Below are positions 8,077-17,656 of a DNA stretch of 41,759 bases, piece by piece. Position 1 is the first letter of the stretch. Every line of letters begins with the position of its first letter. The notes under the pieces are model-generated. The model was not told where the DNA came from and did no database searches. It worked only from the letters and a program-made list of their open reading frames with translations. A program made the translations under genes and the position numbers. This stretch comes from Pseudomonadales bacterium. GTDB taxonomy: Bacteria; Pseudomonadota; Gammaproteobacteria; Pseudomonadales; Azotimanducaceae. The DNA is taken from positions 1-41,759 of the forward strand of contig JAESSY010000049.1 of assembly GCA_016763855.1 (NCBI GenBank), read 5' to 3'.

Positions 8077-8577
8077 CTACAGTGACGTCGTCATGACGGT
8101 TCTCAGATTCGTCGCCTCATAAACTTTTTTACCATCAACGGACATCGTCGCATCGGCAATCCCCATTTTTAATCTCTGATCAAGAACCCGCTTCACTTTG
8201 ATCTCATAAGTGACTTTTTTCGCATCTGGCAAAACCGTACCATTAAATTTTACCTCGCCACCCCTTGCGCGACCACGGCCTTTAAAGCCTCGCCAACCCA
8301 GATAAAATCCCAATAACTGCCACATTGCGTCAAGCCCTAAACATCCCGGCATAACAGGATCATTTTTAAAATGGCAGCCAAAGAACCAAAGGTCTGGATT
8401 GATATCTAACTCCGCAATGACTTCCCCATAGCCGTACTCTCCCCCTTCCTCGGTAATACTGACAATACGATCCATCATCAACATCGGTGGCATGGGTAAT
8501 TGCGCATTACCAGGACCAAAAAGTTCACCCTGAGCACATTGAATTAATTCATCAAAAGTAAATGCGTTCTGCATCAT
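8077..8577 (-). CDS. fabA: 3-hydroxydecanoyl-[acyl-carrier-protein] dehydratase/isomerase FabA
   Basis: A 166-residue cytoplasmic enzyme that dehydrates beta-hydroxyacyl-ACP and isomerises trans-2- to cis-3-decenoyl-ACP, the branch point for unsaturated fatty acids. The catalytic His lies in [14 protein letters not shown] (about His69) and the catalytic Asp in [16 protein letters not shown] (about Asp83). The C terminus [17 protein letters not shown] is also FabA-like. The start is placed at the ATG at 8577, ten bases after AGGAG; this gives the usual length, whereas the frame is open for 17 more codons upstream (8628). fabB is not adjacent, unlike in many relatives. Confidence 0.95.
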   Translation of the reverse strand: MMQNAFTFDELIQCAQGELFGPGNAQLPMPPMLMMDRIVSITEEGGEYGYGEVIAELDINPDLWFFGCHFKNDPVMPGCLGLDAMWQLLGFYLGWRGFKGRGRARGGEVKFNGTVLPDAKKVTYEIKVKRVLDQRLKMGIADATMSVDGKKVYEATNLRTVMTTSL

Positions 8578-8735
8578 TGTTTGTAATCTCCTAGACAAGG
8601 TATTTATTCTCAGACTATCACAATCCACTCTGGAAAAATCAGCGGCAAGTCACTCTGAGGTACCTTCACTATTTTCCCGTGGAATCAAAGTCTGTATGAT
8701 GTGCAGCCTTAATCCACGTGAAAGTGATAGGCAAT

Positions 8736-9743
8736 ATGACCAAGCAACGGGTCCTGACAGGCATTACGACAACCGGCACACCACATCTAGGTAATTACGT
8801 TGGCGCAATACGCCCTGCTATCGCTGCCAGCAAAGATGACAATACTTTGTCTTTCTACTTTCTCGCTGACTTTCACGCTCTAATTAAATCAACGGATCCC
8901 GATTTAGTTCATCAATCAACGCGAGAAATCGCCGCTACCTGGTTGGCCCTTGGGCTCGACATTGAACAAGCCGTGTTCTACCGTCAGTCAGATATTCCAG
9001 AAATCCCAGAACTCTGCTGGATGCTAAATTGTATGGCGGCAAAAGGACTCATGAATCGAGCACACGCTTATAAAGCAGCTGTCGCAATTAACGACGAAGC
9101 TAAACAAGATCCAGATTACGGTATTAATATGGGCCTCTTTAGCTATCCTGTACTAATGGCCGCAGACATCTTGATGTTTAACGCGCATAAGGTGCCTGTT
9201 GGAAAAGATCAGATTCAACATGTTGAGATGGCACGAGACATCGCACAAAAATTTAATCACATTTATGGTGAGAGCTTTGTTCTTCCTGAAGCGGTAATAG
9301 AGGGTGACCTTGCTGTACTTCAAGGTCTGGATGGTCGAAAAATGAGTAAGAGCTACGGCAATACTATTCCGCTCTTTCTACCAGAGAAAAAACTGAAAAA
9401 ACATATCAATAAGATTAAGACCAATCTCCTAGAACCAGGAGATGCAAAAGACCCAGAGACATCAACGGTGTTCCAAATTTGGAAAGCATTCGCCAATGCG
9501 GATCAGTTAAGCTATATGCAGGAAGAGTTTGCCAATGGTATTGCCTGGGGAGAAGCAAAGAAACAGCTCTTTGAACTGATCAATAATCAAATCGCAGAGC
9601 CACGAGAGCGATATGAGTCTTTAATGTCAGAGCAAGGCTATATTGAATCTGTCTTACAAGCTGGCGCTAAAAAAGCGCGGGGGTTTGCCCAGCCTACCCT
9701 TGAAAAGCTGCGTCATGCCGTTGGTATTAGGCCTTTAAGATAG
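8736..9743 (+). CDS. trpS: Tryptophan-tRNA ligase
   Basis: A class I aminoacyl-tRNA synthetase of 335 residues that charges tRNA-Trp. Seen: the HIGH-equivalent within [20 protein letters not shown], the KMSKS loop as [10 protein letters not shown] near residue 200, and family segments [14 protein letters not shown] and [18 protein letters not shown]. The ATG at 8736 gives the usual N terminus [10 protein letters not shown]; a GTG at 8718 would add six residues and has no better ribosome-binding site. It converges on the RND pump gene eight bases away. Confidence 0.95.
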   Translation: MTKQRVLTGITTTGTPHLGNYVGAIRPAIAASKDDNTLSFYFLADFHALIKSTDPDLVHQSTREIAATWLALGLDIEQAVFYRQSDIPEIPELCWMLNCMAAKGLMNRAHAYKAAVAINDEAKQDPDYGINMGLFSYPVLMAADILMFNAHKVPVGKDQIQHVEMARDIAQKFNHIYGESFVLPEAVIEGDLAVLQGLDGRKMSKSYGNTIPLFLPEKKLKKHINKIKTNLLEPGDAKDPETSTVFQIWKAFANADQLSYMQEEFANGIAWGEAKKQLFELINNQIAEPRERYESLMSEQGYIESVLQAGAKKARGFAQPTLEKLRHAVGIRPLR

Positions 9744-9753
9744 GCCTGTTTTT
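9729..9753 (+). terminator. Possible intrinsic terminator overlapping the trpS stop
   Basis: AGGCC at 9729-9733 pairs with GGCCT at 9743-9747 around a nine-base loop and is followed by GTTTTT. It overlaps the trpS stop codon and the last codons of the convergent pump gene. The five-pair stem is short, so the call is moderate. Confidence 0.4.
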
Positions 9754-12700
9754 AATGTTCTTTTCTCGTATGTTTAAGCGCCAGGAAATCTGAAAAAGTA
9801 TTTGATATTTTTCTCTTAAGATCTTCCAACACTAAATAACCCGAAGGAACAACCAACAAGGTAACCACTGTAGCAAACAAAACACCAAACGCTAACGATA
9901 CCGCCATAGGCACAAGAAATTGAGCCTGGACACTACGATTAAGCATTAGAGGCAACAGACCTACAAAGGTCGTCAGGGACGTCAATATAATCGGCCTGCA
10001 CCTTGAAATCGCAGCTTCAAGAACAGCATCAACTAGCCCTTGGCCTTTTTCTCTACGTGCATTAATATTATGAACAAGTACTAAGCTCGAGTTTACAACA
10101 ACACCTGAAGCCGCAATAAATCCCATAATAGACATCATGGCAAGACCAGAAACCAAACCAAAACTCTTCATGATAACGTGCCCCCAGATCGCGCCCACTA
10201 GCGCAAAGGGTATAACACTCATGATAATGAGAGGTTGGCTATATGATTTTAGTGGGATTGCCAATAAAGAAAAAATAATGAAAAGTGCGACAACAAAATT
10301 CGGCATGAGGCTTGCGAGCGCGTCCCCTTGTTCTCTTTGTTGGCCCTCAAGACTCCAAGTAACCCTCGGATGATCTTGCATTATCTCAGCCATTCCACCT
10401 TTGCGTAAATCTGCAATCACGTCATTAGCGGTTATTTGTGATCGATCCACATCGGCGACAACATTAACTACACGTCGGCGTTCAGAACGTTTTATAGAAG
10501 AAAACCCTCTACCCAATGTTGCCTTAGCAACAGTATGAAAAGGTACCTCGGCTCCCGCCGGTGTTCTAATTCGCATTTTATCTAAGGTACCAAGGGTTTT
10601 TCGTTCTGTCTCGGTGTATCTCACCATGACTTTCACCTCATCCCGTCCTCGCTGGATGCGCTGAACTTCCTCGCCATAGAATGCCTGCCTTACCTGTTTC
10701 GCGAGCATACTTAATGAAAGTCCTAAAGCTTCGCCTGCGGGCAGTATATTTAATTTCAGTTCTTGTTTTCCTGATCGAAAAGAATCTGTGATATCGATGA
10801 CACCTGGATACTCCCCAAGCTTAAATCTCAATTTCTCTGCAACGAGTCTGAGTTCGTCAACGTTTTCTCCATCGAGTTGAAGGTTAATCGCTTCTCCTAT
10901 GGTAAAAAGAGACGTTTGAAACTTTAGTTCAATCGCATCCGCAACAGGACCAGATTTTTCACGCCACATCTTCGCAATATCACGGGTTTCCAAATCGCGA
11001 CTCTGGCTTGGGGTTAGTTGCATCGTAACTTCCCCAAGGTGCGCGCCAGATGCTGTACCACCCGAGCTATTTGGGCCGCCTCCCCCTGCGCTACTCGGGT
11101 GATTACCTACCGCGGATAAAATATGAGTAACCGGCGGTGCAGCGGGATCCAAGTCGACTAAAGATATTGCTAAGTCCTGTGCCACTTGCTCTAGATGTAA
11201 TACCGCTTCATTGGTGATTGAAGCAGGTGTACCCAGAGGCATTGTGAGTTTAGCGATGACCTGATCAGACTCAAGGGGCGGGAAAAACGAAAAGGGTAAT
11301 CTTCCACTCCCTAAAATGCCAACACTGGATAAAAAGGCCACGATAGCAATGGCAATGGTGACGTAGCGAAAGCTTATGGCAAATGATGCCAAGCGTCGGA
11401 ATGATGTATTAATCAGATTTTCCAGCTTATCTGCAAATGTACTTTGTTTATTGATTAAATACTTCGCAATAGGATCTGACACACCTAAAAAGTGCATTGC
11501 AAATAAAACAGAGGTCAGCGCAATACATAGCGCGATGTAACTCCGTACATCCCAGGCGAATTGAATGAGAATTATCCCGCCTATCGGAATCATTAACAGA
11601 CCAATCTCACCGGCATCTGATTGGACCACTCTATGTCCAAGATGGGAGGGTAATACTAATTGAGACTCAATAAGAGAAAAAGTTAAACAGCACATCACAA
11701 TGGTTGCAATAACAGAAAAAATTTGGCCCATCGTGCCCGGCGCAAACATTAATGGCGTAAAGGCTGCAAAGGTTGTTAGCACACCAAATATGACAGGAAC
11801 CGAAACTTCACGGGTACCCATGATCGCCCCCGACAATAGTTCTCCGTTTTTCTTCTGTAGGGTATGTACATTTTCACCAACGACAATGGCATCATCAACC
11901 AAAATACCCAAGACGAGAATAAAGCCGAACAACGAGATGGCATCAATTGACAAACCAAGGCGTCCGGCAAAAAATAACCCGCCCATAAAGGCAACAGGCA
12001 CGCCTACACTCACCCAAAAAGCTAACCGTGGACGAAGAAATATCGCAAGCAAAAGCAACACCATTAAAAAACCCTGACGCGCACTGTTTAACAGCGTGTC
12101 TAGCCGATCTCTCAAGAGTTTCGAGCCATCATTCCAGATGGTGAGTTCAACACCAAGGGGGAGTGATTGCTTTACGCGATCCAAGTATTGCGTCACTGCA
12201 CGGGTGATCACCAAAATATCTTGCTCACCGACACGAGATACCCGAATCATTGCTGCTGGTTTACCGTTAAACCTGAGTGTTTGATCAGTATCTTCAAAGC
12301 CATCAATGACACGGGCGACATCCTTCAGTAATAGTCTCGTACCATCAGGCCGTGTTCGCACCACGAGATTCTCGAATTCCTCGCCGGAGTATGCTTGACC
12401 CTTTGTACGCAGTAGAATTTCTCCATCCAAGGTTTTAATAGATCCGCCCGGTAAATCAAGGGATCGGGCTCTGACAGCTTCTGAAACTTGACTGAAGCTC
12501 AGCCCATTTCTGCGCAAGGAGGTTTCCGAGACTTCTATCGAGATTTCGTAGGGTCTTGTGTTCAGCAAAGCAACCTGGGTAATGTCGGGAAGTGCAGCAA
12601 TATCATCTCTTATCTGTTGGCCTAGGATTTTGAGCGTCCGTTCACTATCTGGCCCCGTCAATGCGATGTCCATGACAGATCTAATCGGTGTAATAAGATT

Positions 12701-13084
12701 AATGATGGGTTTTTCAGTTTCATCTGGAAAAGTGACTATCGCATCGATTCTATTTTTGACCTCATCCAATGCCTTTGCATCATCTGAATCCTCAAAGAGT
12801 TCTACTCTCACGGAACACACACCTTCATTTGCAGCGGAAGATATCTTTTTGATTCCATCAACGCCTTCCAACTCTTCTTCAACTCGAATGCAGACTCCCG
12901 CTTCAACTTCTTCAGGTGCTGCACCGAGATAGGGAACAGTTACGGTAATGATTTTTACATCAATATCCGGGAATGACTTTTGCGGAATACCGAGAAGAGA
13001 AACCAATCCCGCCAACACAATTAACAACAATAAGAGATTCGCCGCAACGGAATTATTAGCGAACCAAGCTATAGGTCCCTTCAT
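9752..13084 (-). CDS. RND-family efflux transporter inner-membrane subunit (AcrB/HAE1-like)
   Basis: An 1110-residue proton-driven efflux pump subunit. It begins MKGPIAWFANNSVAANLLLL, the usual first membrane helix of this RND branch, followed by the porter loop with FPDIDVKIITVTVPYLGA. It carries the paired acidic residues of the fourth helix in GILVDDAIVVGENV (about residue 400) and GFIAASGVVVNSSLVLVHNI in the C-terminal half. Two large periplasmic loops separate the helices; one contains a Gly/Ser-rich insertion near residue 660. It is somewhat longer than AcrB. It follows the adaptor gene by 13 bases; the outer-membrane channel is not in the window. The substrate is unknown. Confidence 0.92.
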   Translation of the reverse strand: MKGPIAWFANNSVAANLLLLLIVLAGLVSLLGIPQKSFPDIDVKIITVTVPYLGAAPEEVEAGVCIRVEEELEGVDGIKKISSAANEGVCSVRVELFEDSDDAKALDEVKNRIDAIVTFPDETEKPIINLITPIRSVMDIALTGPDSERTLKILGQQIRDDIAALPDITQVALLNTRPYEISIEVSETSLRRNGLSFSQVSEAVRARSLDLPGGSIKTLDGEILLRTKGQAYSGEEFENLVVRTRPDGTRLLLKDVARVIDGFEDTDQTLRFNGKPAAMIRVSRVGEQDILVITRAVTQYLDRVKQSLPLGVELTIWNDGSKLLRDRLDTLLNSARQGFLMVLLLLAIFLRPRLAFWVSVGVPVAFMGGLFFAGRLGLSIDAISLFGFILVLGILVDDAIVVGENVHTLQKKNGELLSGAIMGTREVSVPVIFGVLTTFAAFTPLMFAPGTMGQIFSVIATIVMCCLTFSLIESQLVLPSHLGHRVVQSDAGEIGLLMIPIGGIILIQFAWDVRSYIALCIALTSVLFAMHFLGVSDPIAKYLINKQSTFADKLENLINTSFRRLASFAISFRYVTIAIAIVAFLSSVGILGSGRLPFSFFPPLESDQVIAKLTMPLGTPASITNEAVLHLEQVAQDLAISLVDLDPAAPPVTHILSAVGNHPSSAGGGGPNSSGGTASGAHLGEVTMQLTPSQSRDLETRDIAKMWREKSGPVADAIELKFQTSLFTIGEAINLQLDGENVDELRLVAEKLRFKLGEYPGVIDITDSFRSGKQELKLNILPAGEALGLSLSMLAKQVRQAFYGEEVQRIQRGRDEVKVMVRYTETERKTLGTLDKMRIRTPAGAEVPFHTVAKATLGRGFSSIKRSERRRVVNVVADVDRSQITANDVIADLRKGGMAEIMQDHPRVTWSLEGQQREQGDALASLMPNFVVALFIIFSLLAIPLKSYSQPLIIMSVIPFALVGAIWGHVIMKSFGLVSGLAMMSIMGFIAASGVVVNSSLVLVHNINARREKGQGLVDAVLEAAISRCRPIILTSLTTFVGLLPLMLNRSVQAQFLVPMAVSLAFGVLFATVVTLLVVPSGYLVLEDLKRKISNTFSDFLALKHTRKEH

Positions 13085-13097
13085 ATTGAGCAGCCTT

Positions 13098-14261
13098 TCA
13101 TGTTGAACTGCCTTGAACGCGTACTAACATTCCATCAAGAACATTGTCTAAGGGAGAAATGCAGACTTGGTCACCGGATTGTAAACCACCACTGACGTAA
13201 ACTTGATCTTCTGCAATACGAAGTATATCAATAGGTCGAAACCTTAAATAATTATCCGAATCAATAAGGTAAACTTCATTTCCATTTCCTTGCTTACCCT
13301 TTCTAAGGGCAGCTCTCGGTAAGACCACCAGGTTATCTATTGTTGAGCCATGTATTTCTGCCTCGACAAACAAACCAACCAGTAAGGGTGCACGATTAAC
13401 GGTTTGATCATAAGGACGTTGCACGCTGGCAACAACATTGATCATACGGGTTTGAGGATCCAATTCTCCTTCTGTTCGAACAACTTGACCTTGCCACTCA
13501 TGATCAACGCCCCCAAATCGCGCCCGGAGTGTCACCGCGACATCATTCTCTGAAAGCGATCCTTTCTGTGATAGAGAAAGATCGAGATAAGCCAACTCCT
13601 CATCTCGAATTGGTAATCTAATTTCCACCGAATCGATGGCATAGATCGTCGCTATTGATGATCCACGACTCACAAATTGTCCTACATCAACTCTTTCATT
13701 TCTCACTCGGCCATCATAGGGCGCAATCATTTGAGTACGCTTAAGATCTCTTTCTGCCTTCAACAGTTTTGCGCGCGACTCATCTAAAGTCGCCTCAGCA
13801 ATTCGCAGTCGATTGTGTGCATCATCCATTTGCGAGGCACTAGTTGATTGTTTTTTAGCTAAATCTATTTGGCGTTTATGTGTCTTACCTGCATTATCTA
13901 AATCACTTTCTGCTCTGGCAAGTCCCGCTTTTGCTTGTTGTAATGCCACTTGGTAATCAAGTGGATCGATGTAGACAAGGACATCCCCCTTGCTGAAGTA
14001 ACCACCTGAAACCATCGCTTCAGCTATCTTAAGAATCCGCCCTGAAACTTCAGGGAGTAATTCACTTTCAGTCCTAGGGGCAACCGTCCCATGGGTAAAT
14101 GTACTTAAATGAACTAATTCTGGCTTTGCGATCATCACTCGAACGAGAGGAGGTAGGATTTTTGTAGGATGGGATTCCAGTTTTGGCCCAGTTTTTATCA
14201 GGAGAAAAGCAAACCCAAATCCAAAAATGACAATCAATGTAGGTATGACAAAACGATTCAT
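13098..14261 (-). CDS. RND efflux periplasmic adaptor (membrane fusion protein)
   Basis: A 387-residue HlyD/AcrA-type adaptor. Seen: an N-terminal membrane anchor (residues 4-24), a lipoyl half-motif GRILKIAEAMVSGGYFSKGD near 72-91, a helical hairpin of about 95-180 rich in Ala/Lys/Glu (QQAKAGLARAESDL), a second lipoyl half ending APYDGRVRNERVDVGQFVS, then beta-barrel and membrane-proximal domains. It bridges the inner-membrane pump and an outer-membrane channel. The ATG at 14261 has a strong GGGGAGG ribosome-binding site. It is first in the operon with the RND pump. Its upstream region abuts the left repeat of the island, so island insertion left this operon's promoter area next to the displaced groEL tail. 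Confidence 0.92.
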   Translation of the reverse strand: MNRFVIPTLIVIFGFGFAFLLIKTGPKLESHPTKILPPLVRVMIAKPELVHLSTFTHGTVAPRTESELLPEVSGRILKIAEAMVSGGYFSKGDVLVYIDPLDYQVALQQAKAGLARAESDLDNAGKTHKRQIDLAKKQSTSASQMDDAHNRLRIAEATLDESRAKLLKAERDLKRTQMIAPYDGRVRNERVDVGQFVSRGSSIATIYAIDSVEIRLPIRDEELAYLDLSLSQKGSLSENDVAVTLRARFGGVDHEWQGQVVRTEGELDPQTRMINVVASVQRPYDQTVNRAPLLVGLFVEAEIHGSTIDNLVVLPRAALRKGKQGNGNEVYLIDSDNYLRFRPIDILRIAEDQVYVSGGLQSGDQVCISPLDNVLDGMLVRVQGSST

Positions 14262-14380
14262 TTATTTCCTCCCCTTTGAGCCGCAACATCTTACAACATA
14301 AACTCAGCCCAATATAAATTACTAATTGTTATTCCTAATTGGAATTTAAGGATGTGCTAGTTTCAGGCAATAAAACAGAC

Positions 14381-14410
14381 AAAAAAAGCCCCGAATTATC
14401 GAGGCTTTTT
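14381..14410 (-). terminator. Displaced copy of the groEL terminator, now downstream of hsdR
   Basis: On the minus strand AAAGCC and GGCTTT pair, extended by CG/CG across one mismatch, and are followed by seven T residues. It duplicates the terminator at 23328-23358. After hsdR it is the first intrinsic terminator, so the inherited groEL sequence probably ends the island operon transcript. Confidence 0.75.
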
Positions 14411-14450
14411 ATCAGATGTTTCAGTACGAGTACTGAATCACAAAGGCTTT

Positions 14451-14517
14451 TTACATCATGCCGCCCATACCGCCCATATCAGGCATAGCAGGAGCAGGTG
14501 AGTCATCTACAGCATCA
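14451..14517 (-). pseudogene. groEL C-terminal remnant
   Basis: Read on the minus strand, this fragment encodes [19 protein letters not shown] followed by MM and a TAA stop, that is, the last residues of GroEL with a Gly-Gly-Met tail two units shorter than the intact gene at 23399-25048. It has no start of its own and is out of frame with the end of hsdR. It marks the displaced original (or the imported) end of groEL. Confidence 0.85.
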
Positions 14518-14547
14518 ATGAGAAGAAGCCGAAAAGCTAGATTCAGA

Positions 14548-17500
14548 TCAATCCTGGTGGCCTACTCCGGTATCAACAATGTGCTGCATACTATGCATCA
14601 ATGATGTTTTAAACGCCTCATCACCAGCAAATAGTTTATAGAACTCCAAATCGTCCTTCCAACGCTTCAACATAATATCTTTAAACAGTTTTTCGAATGC
14701 AAGGTTTTGATTATGTGGATCTGGATTGTCCTTATACTTATCTTCGAAATCAGGGTGAGACCGAATAGACTCCGCCATATTTAACAATCGCACTCTTTGC
14801 TCTTCAGGTGTTGCGCTCCAACCTTGAAACCAACGCTCATTAAATGTCTTTACGATCTCATCAAGGGGATCGGTTTCTTTACCTCCACCATGCGCACTGC
14901 GAGGGTTGGGGTTCTGTGGATCAACTTCTGTTTCCGAATCATCCAATCCAATGCTTTGATTCAACCTCACCCTTTCAAGTCCATAGGAACTTAAATCAAC
15001 GGATTCTAAGAGTTCATCCAACAATGCGGCATCAGGATCTTCAACCTTTAGCTTGGGGATGAGGAACTTCAGGAACCAAAAGAGTTTCTCCCAAACCACT
15101 ATTTCATAGGGCATTATCGACGCCATCTGACTATAAATTTTCACAAACTGTTTCGCTTTAATTTTGAAGTCAATCTTCGCTTCATTTTCTAGGTCAAGCT
15201 CTAAACTAAATCGCGCTGCCGCAATATCAATGATCGGGCTCAATACTTGTGCATCTTCATTATTAAAGTAGCGTGTTACAAAATCTTCTACCTCATACCA
15301 CTCATACACCCCTACATCATCCATTGCATCTTTTAGCTCATGAAGCACATTAATATCAGTTGCTTCAGAAAGAGAAGTCGCTGTATAAAAGGGATCAAAT
15401 GCTTCCTTGATATCATCAACGGTATTAAAGAAGTCCAGTACAAATACATCTTCGGTCTTCTTGCCCAGCTTCGGCGCTGATCGGTTTAGTCGCGAAAGTG
15501 CTTGCACACACAGCACACTCGCCAGTTTTTTATCGACATACATGGCGCACAGTTTTGGTTGGTCAAACCCTGTTAGATACTTATTAGCAACAACAAGTAA
15601 GCGGCACTCATCCTCATTAACACCTGCAGGTTTTTTATCGCCGAGATAGTTCTTATCAAACATCTCCTTTATGTCATTTTCTGAAAACCCGTTGATACCT
15701 GCTTCTGTATATTCAATACCATCTACTTCTTTTGTACCGGAGAACGCCACGAGTGCTTTAAAGGGGTTACCTTGTGATGCCAAAATATTGTTAATCGCCT
15801 TGTGATAACGAATAGCTGTTTCAATATTTTGGGTCACCACCAAGCCCTTCGCTTTGCCTCTAAGCTTTTTCTTATTCACAATGTGTGGAATAAAATGCTC
15901 TAGCATAATTTCTGCTTTGACATTTATCGTCTGCTGACTACTTTCTACATAAGCTCTGAGCTTTTTTTGCGCCTTCTTAGTATCAAATTCAGGGTTTCCC
16001 TCAATCGACTTATGAATCTCGTAATAACTTTTATAGCTTGTGTAGTTAGCCAGCACATCAAGAATGAAGCCCTCTTCAATGGCTTGTTTCATGGAGTACA
16101 GATGAAAAGGCTTAAAAGAGCCATCCGCCTGGCGGTCACCAAATTTTTCCAAGGTGCTGTTTTTAGGTGTTGCCGTAAAAGCAAGATAGGATGCATTCCC
16201 CCGCATCTTGCGTGATTTCATGGCATGGAGAATTTTATCCTGTGCATCTTCTAATGCTTCAAGCTCAGATTTTCCCATCACTCTATTCATATTATCGTGA
16301 GCCGAACCGGATTGTGAGCTATGCGCTTCATCAATAATGACGGCAAAACGTTTATCACTTAAGTCAGCAATGCCATCAATAATGAATGGGAATTTTTGAA
16401 TGGTGGTAATGATAATCTTCTTACCACTTTCCAAGGCCACCTTAAGCTCTGATGATTTAGTGGCAGGTGCAACAATATTCTTAACCTCAGAAAAGTCTTT
16501 AATATTGTCGCGAAGCTGTTTATCCAGCAATCGCCTGTCTGTCACCACAATCACCGAATCAAACAAAGGTTGATCTAGCGCTCTACCACCTGAAGCACTC
16601 TCACTGTTGGGATAAGTCTCTATAAGCTGATAGGCCGCCCAAGTAATAGAGTTAGATTTACCTGAGCCCGCAGAGTGCTGGATTAAATAGGTCTGCCCAA
16701 CACCATGTTCCGCTGCGTGGTTAACCAATTTTCGTACCACATCCAATTGTTGATAGCGTGGAAAAAACAAGGTGCGTTTATTAAGTGGGACTTTGCTTGT
16801 GCCATCCAAGCGAACAAAATGCTGGATAATATTAGCGAGGCTTTCTTTGGAAAATACCTCCTCCCACAAATAGGCTGTTTTGTGGCCATTTGGATTAGGT
16901 GGATTACCTTGCCCCAAATTGTGCCCTTTGTTGAAAGGCAGAAAAAAAGTGTTTTTGCCTGCCAGCTTGGTGGTCATAAACACTTCATCAGTATCAAGGG
17001 CCATGTGAACCAAACGTCGGGCGTAGTTTAAAAGTGGCTGATTTGCATCTCGGTCATTTCTGTACTGTTTTTGGCCGTGATAACGGGCATTTTGGCCTGT
17101 CCATGCATTCTTAAGCTCAAGTGTGATTAAGGGGATACCATTAATAAACAAGACCATATCAATTTCTTGTAAGGGATTAGCCTGGGAATAACGCAGCTGC
17201 CGCGTACAACTAAAGATATTGGATTCAAAATTTTGTTTCACCTTCTCGCTGCTGCTAGCAAGGGGCGCTGGGTACATGAGATTGAAGTGCGCATCGTCAA
17301 CACTTAAGCCTTTCTTTAATAAATGCAGTAGGCCATGTTTTTTAATCAGTCGGTCAAAGCGCTCAAGTAATTTACGTTTCCAGTCACTGGCATTATTACG
17401 CTTGATTTTTTCAAGTTCCTTTTCTTGTGTCTGCTCAAGAAAGTACCAGAAATATTTTTCATCAATCGCAAATTGTGGATTAAAGTCATTGGGTAGACCA

Positions 17501-17643
17501 ATCTTGAAACCATTATGGTTGACCACATACTCAGCTGGAGATTCAGCTACATCATCATCGGCCTTTTGCAGCTCCACAGAGCTACCCGTTAAGGCTTTTT
17601 CTATGGCAACTTCTAGTGCCAGCTCATTTGTTTGGCTTACCAT
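14548..17643 (-). CDS. hsdR: Type I restriction enzyme R subunit
   Basis: A 1031-residue motor/nuclease subunit. Domains: an N-terminal PD-(D/E)xK nuclease with Asp162 in EIDMVLFINGIP and Glu176/Lys178 in LELKN; a superfamily 2 helicase core with Walker A HSAGSGKS (323-330), DEAH box (438-441) and a motif VI-like QALSRLNR; and a C-terminal helical region for assembly with HsdM/HsdS. Length is normal for the family and no frame break is seen. It starts 13 bases after hsdS with AAGGAAGT upstream. It is last in the operon, ending 30 bases from the left repeat. In the complete HsdR-M-S complex it cleaves DNA lacking the cognate methylation after translocation; here activity depends on whether full HsdS is made. 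Confidence 0.95.
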   Translation of the reverse strand: MVSQTNELALEVAIEKALTGSSVELQKADDDVAESPAEYVVNHNGFKIGLPNDFNPQFAIDEKYFWYFLEQTQEKELEKIKRNNASDWKRKLLERFDRLIKKHGLLHLLKKGLSVDDAHFNLMYPAPLASSSEKVKQNFESNIFSCTRQLRYSQANPLQEIDMVLFINGIPLITLELKNAWTGQNARYHGQKQYRNDRDANQPLLNYARRLVHMALDTDEVFMTTKLAGKNTFFLPFNKGHNLGQGNPPNPNGHKTAYLWEEVFSKESLANIIQHFVRLDGTSKVPLNKRTLFFPRYQQLDVVRKLVNHAAEHGVGQTYLIQHSAGSGKSNSITWAAYQLIETYPNSESASGGRALDQPLFDSVIVVTDRRLLDKQLRDNIKDFSEVKNIVAPATKSSELKVALESGKKIIITTIQKFPFIIDGIADLSDKRFAVIIDEAHSSQSGSAHDNMNRVMGKSELEALEDAQDKILHAMKSRKMRGNASYLAFTATPKNSTLEKFGDRQADGSFKPFHLYSMKQAIEEGFILDVLANYTSYKSYYEIHKSIEGNPEFDTKKAQKKLRAYVESSQQTINVKAEIMLEHFIPHIVNKKKLRGKAKGLVVTQNIETAIRYHKAINNILASQGNPFKALVAFSGTKEVDGIEYTEAGINGFSENDIKEMFDKNYLGDKKPAGVNEDECRLLVVANKYLTGFDQPKLCAMYVDKKLASVLCVQALSRLNRSAPKLGKKTEDVFVLDFFNTVDDIKEAFDPFYTATSLSEATDINVLHELKDAMDDVGVYEWYEVEDFVTRYFNNEDAQVLSPIIDIAAARFSLELDLENEAKIDFKIKAKQFVKIYSQMASIMPYEIVVWEKLFWFLKFLIPKLKVEDPDAALLDELLESVDLSSYGLERVRLNQSIGLDDSETEVDPQNPNPRSAHGGGKETDPLDEIVKTFNERWFQGWSATPEEQRVRLLNMAESIRSHPDFEDKYKDNPDPHNQNLAFEKLFKDIMLKRWKDDLEFYKLFAGDEAFKTSLMHSMQHIVDTGVGHQD

Positions 17644-17656
17644 GGGTACTTCCTTG

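Larger units (their letters stand above)
14377..14517 (-). repeat. Left direct repeat: displaced groEL 3' end with hairpin and terminator
   Basis: It matches 23324-23483 almost throughout. Differences seen by eye are T/C at 14419, G/A at 14428 and A/G at 14443, one fewer A in the A-tract, and loss of 18 bases (two Gly-Gly-Met units, with one further substitution) in the coding part. Identity ends at ...AGCATCA (14517), 30 bases before the hsdR stop codon. This is the candidate att site at the hsdR end. Confidence 0.85.

Noticed and set aside
14362-14371. Short TCAGGCAAT match on the far side of both groEL repeats (also near 23278)
   Set aside because: Nine bases in differing contexts, offset by about 36 bases, can be chance; I did not extend the repeats with it.
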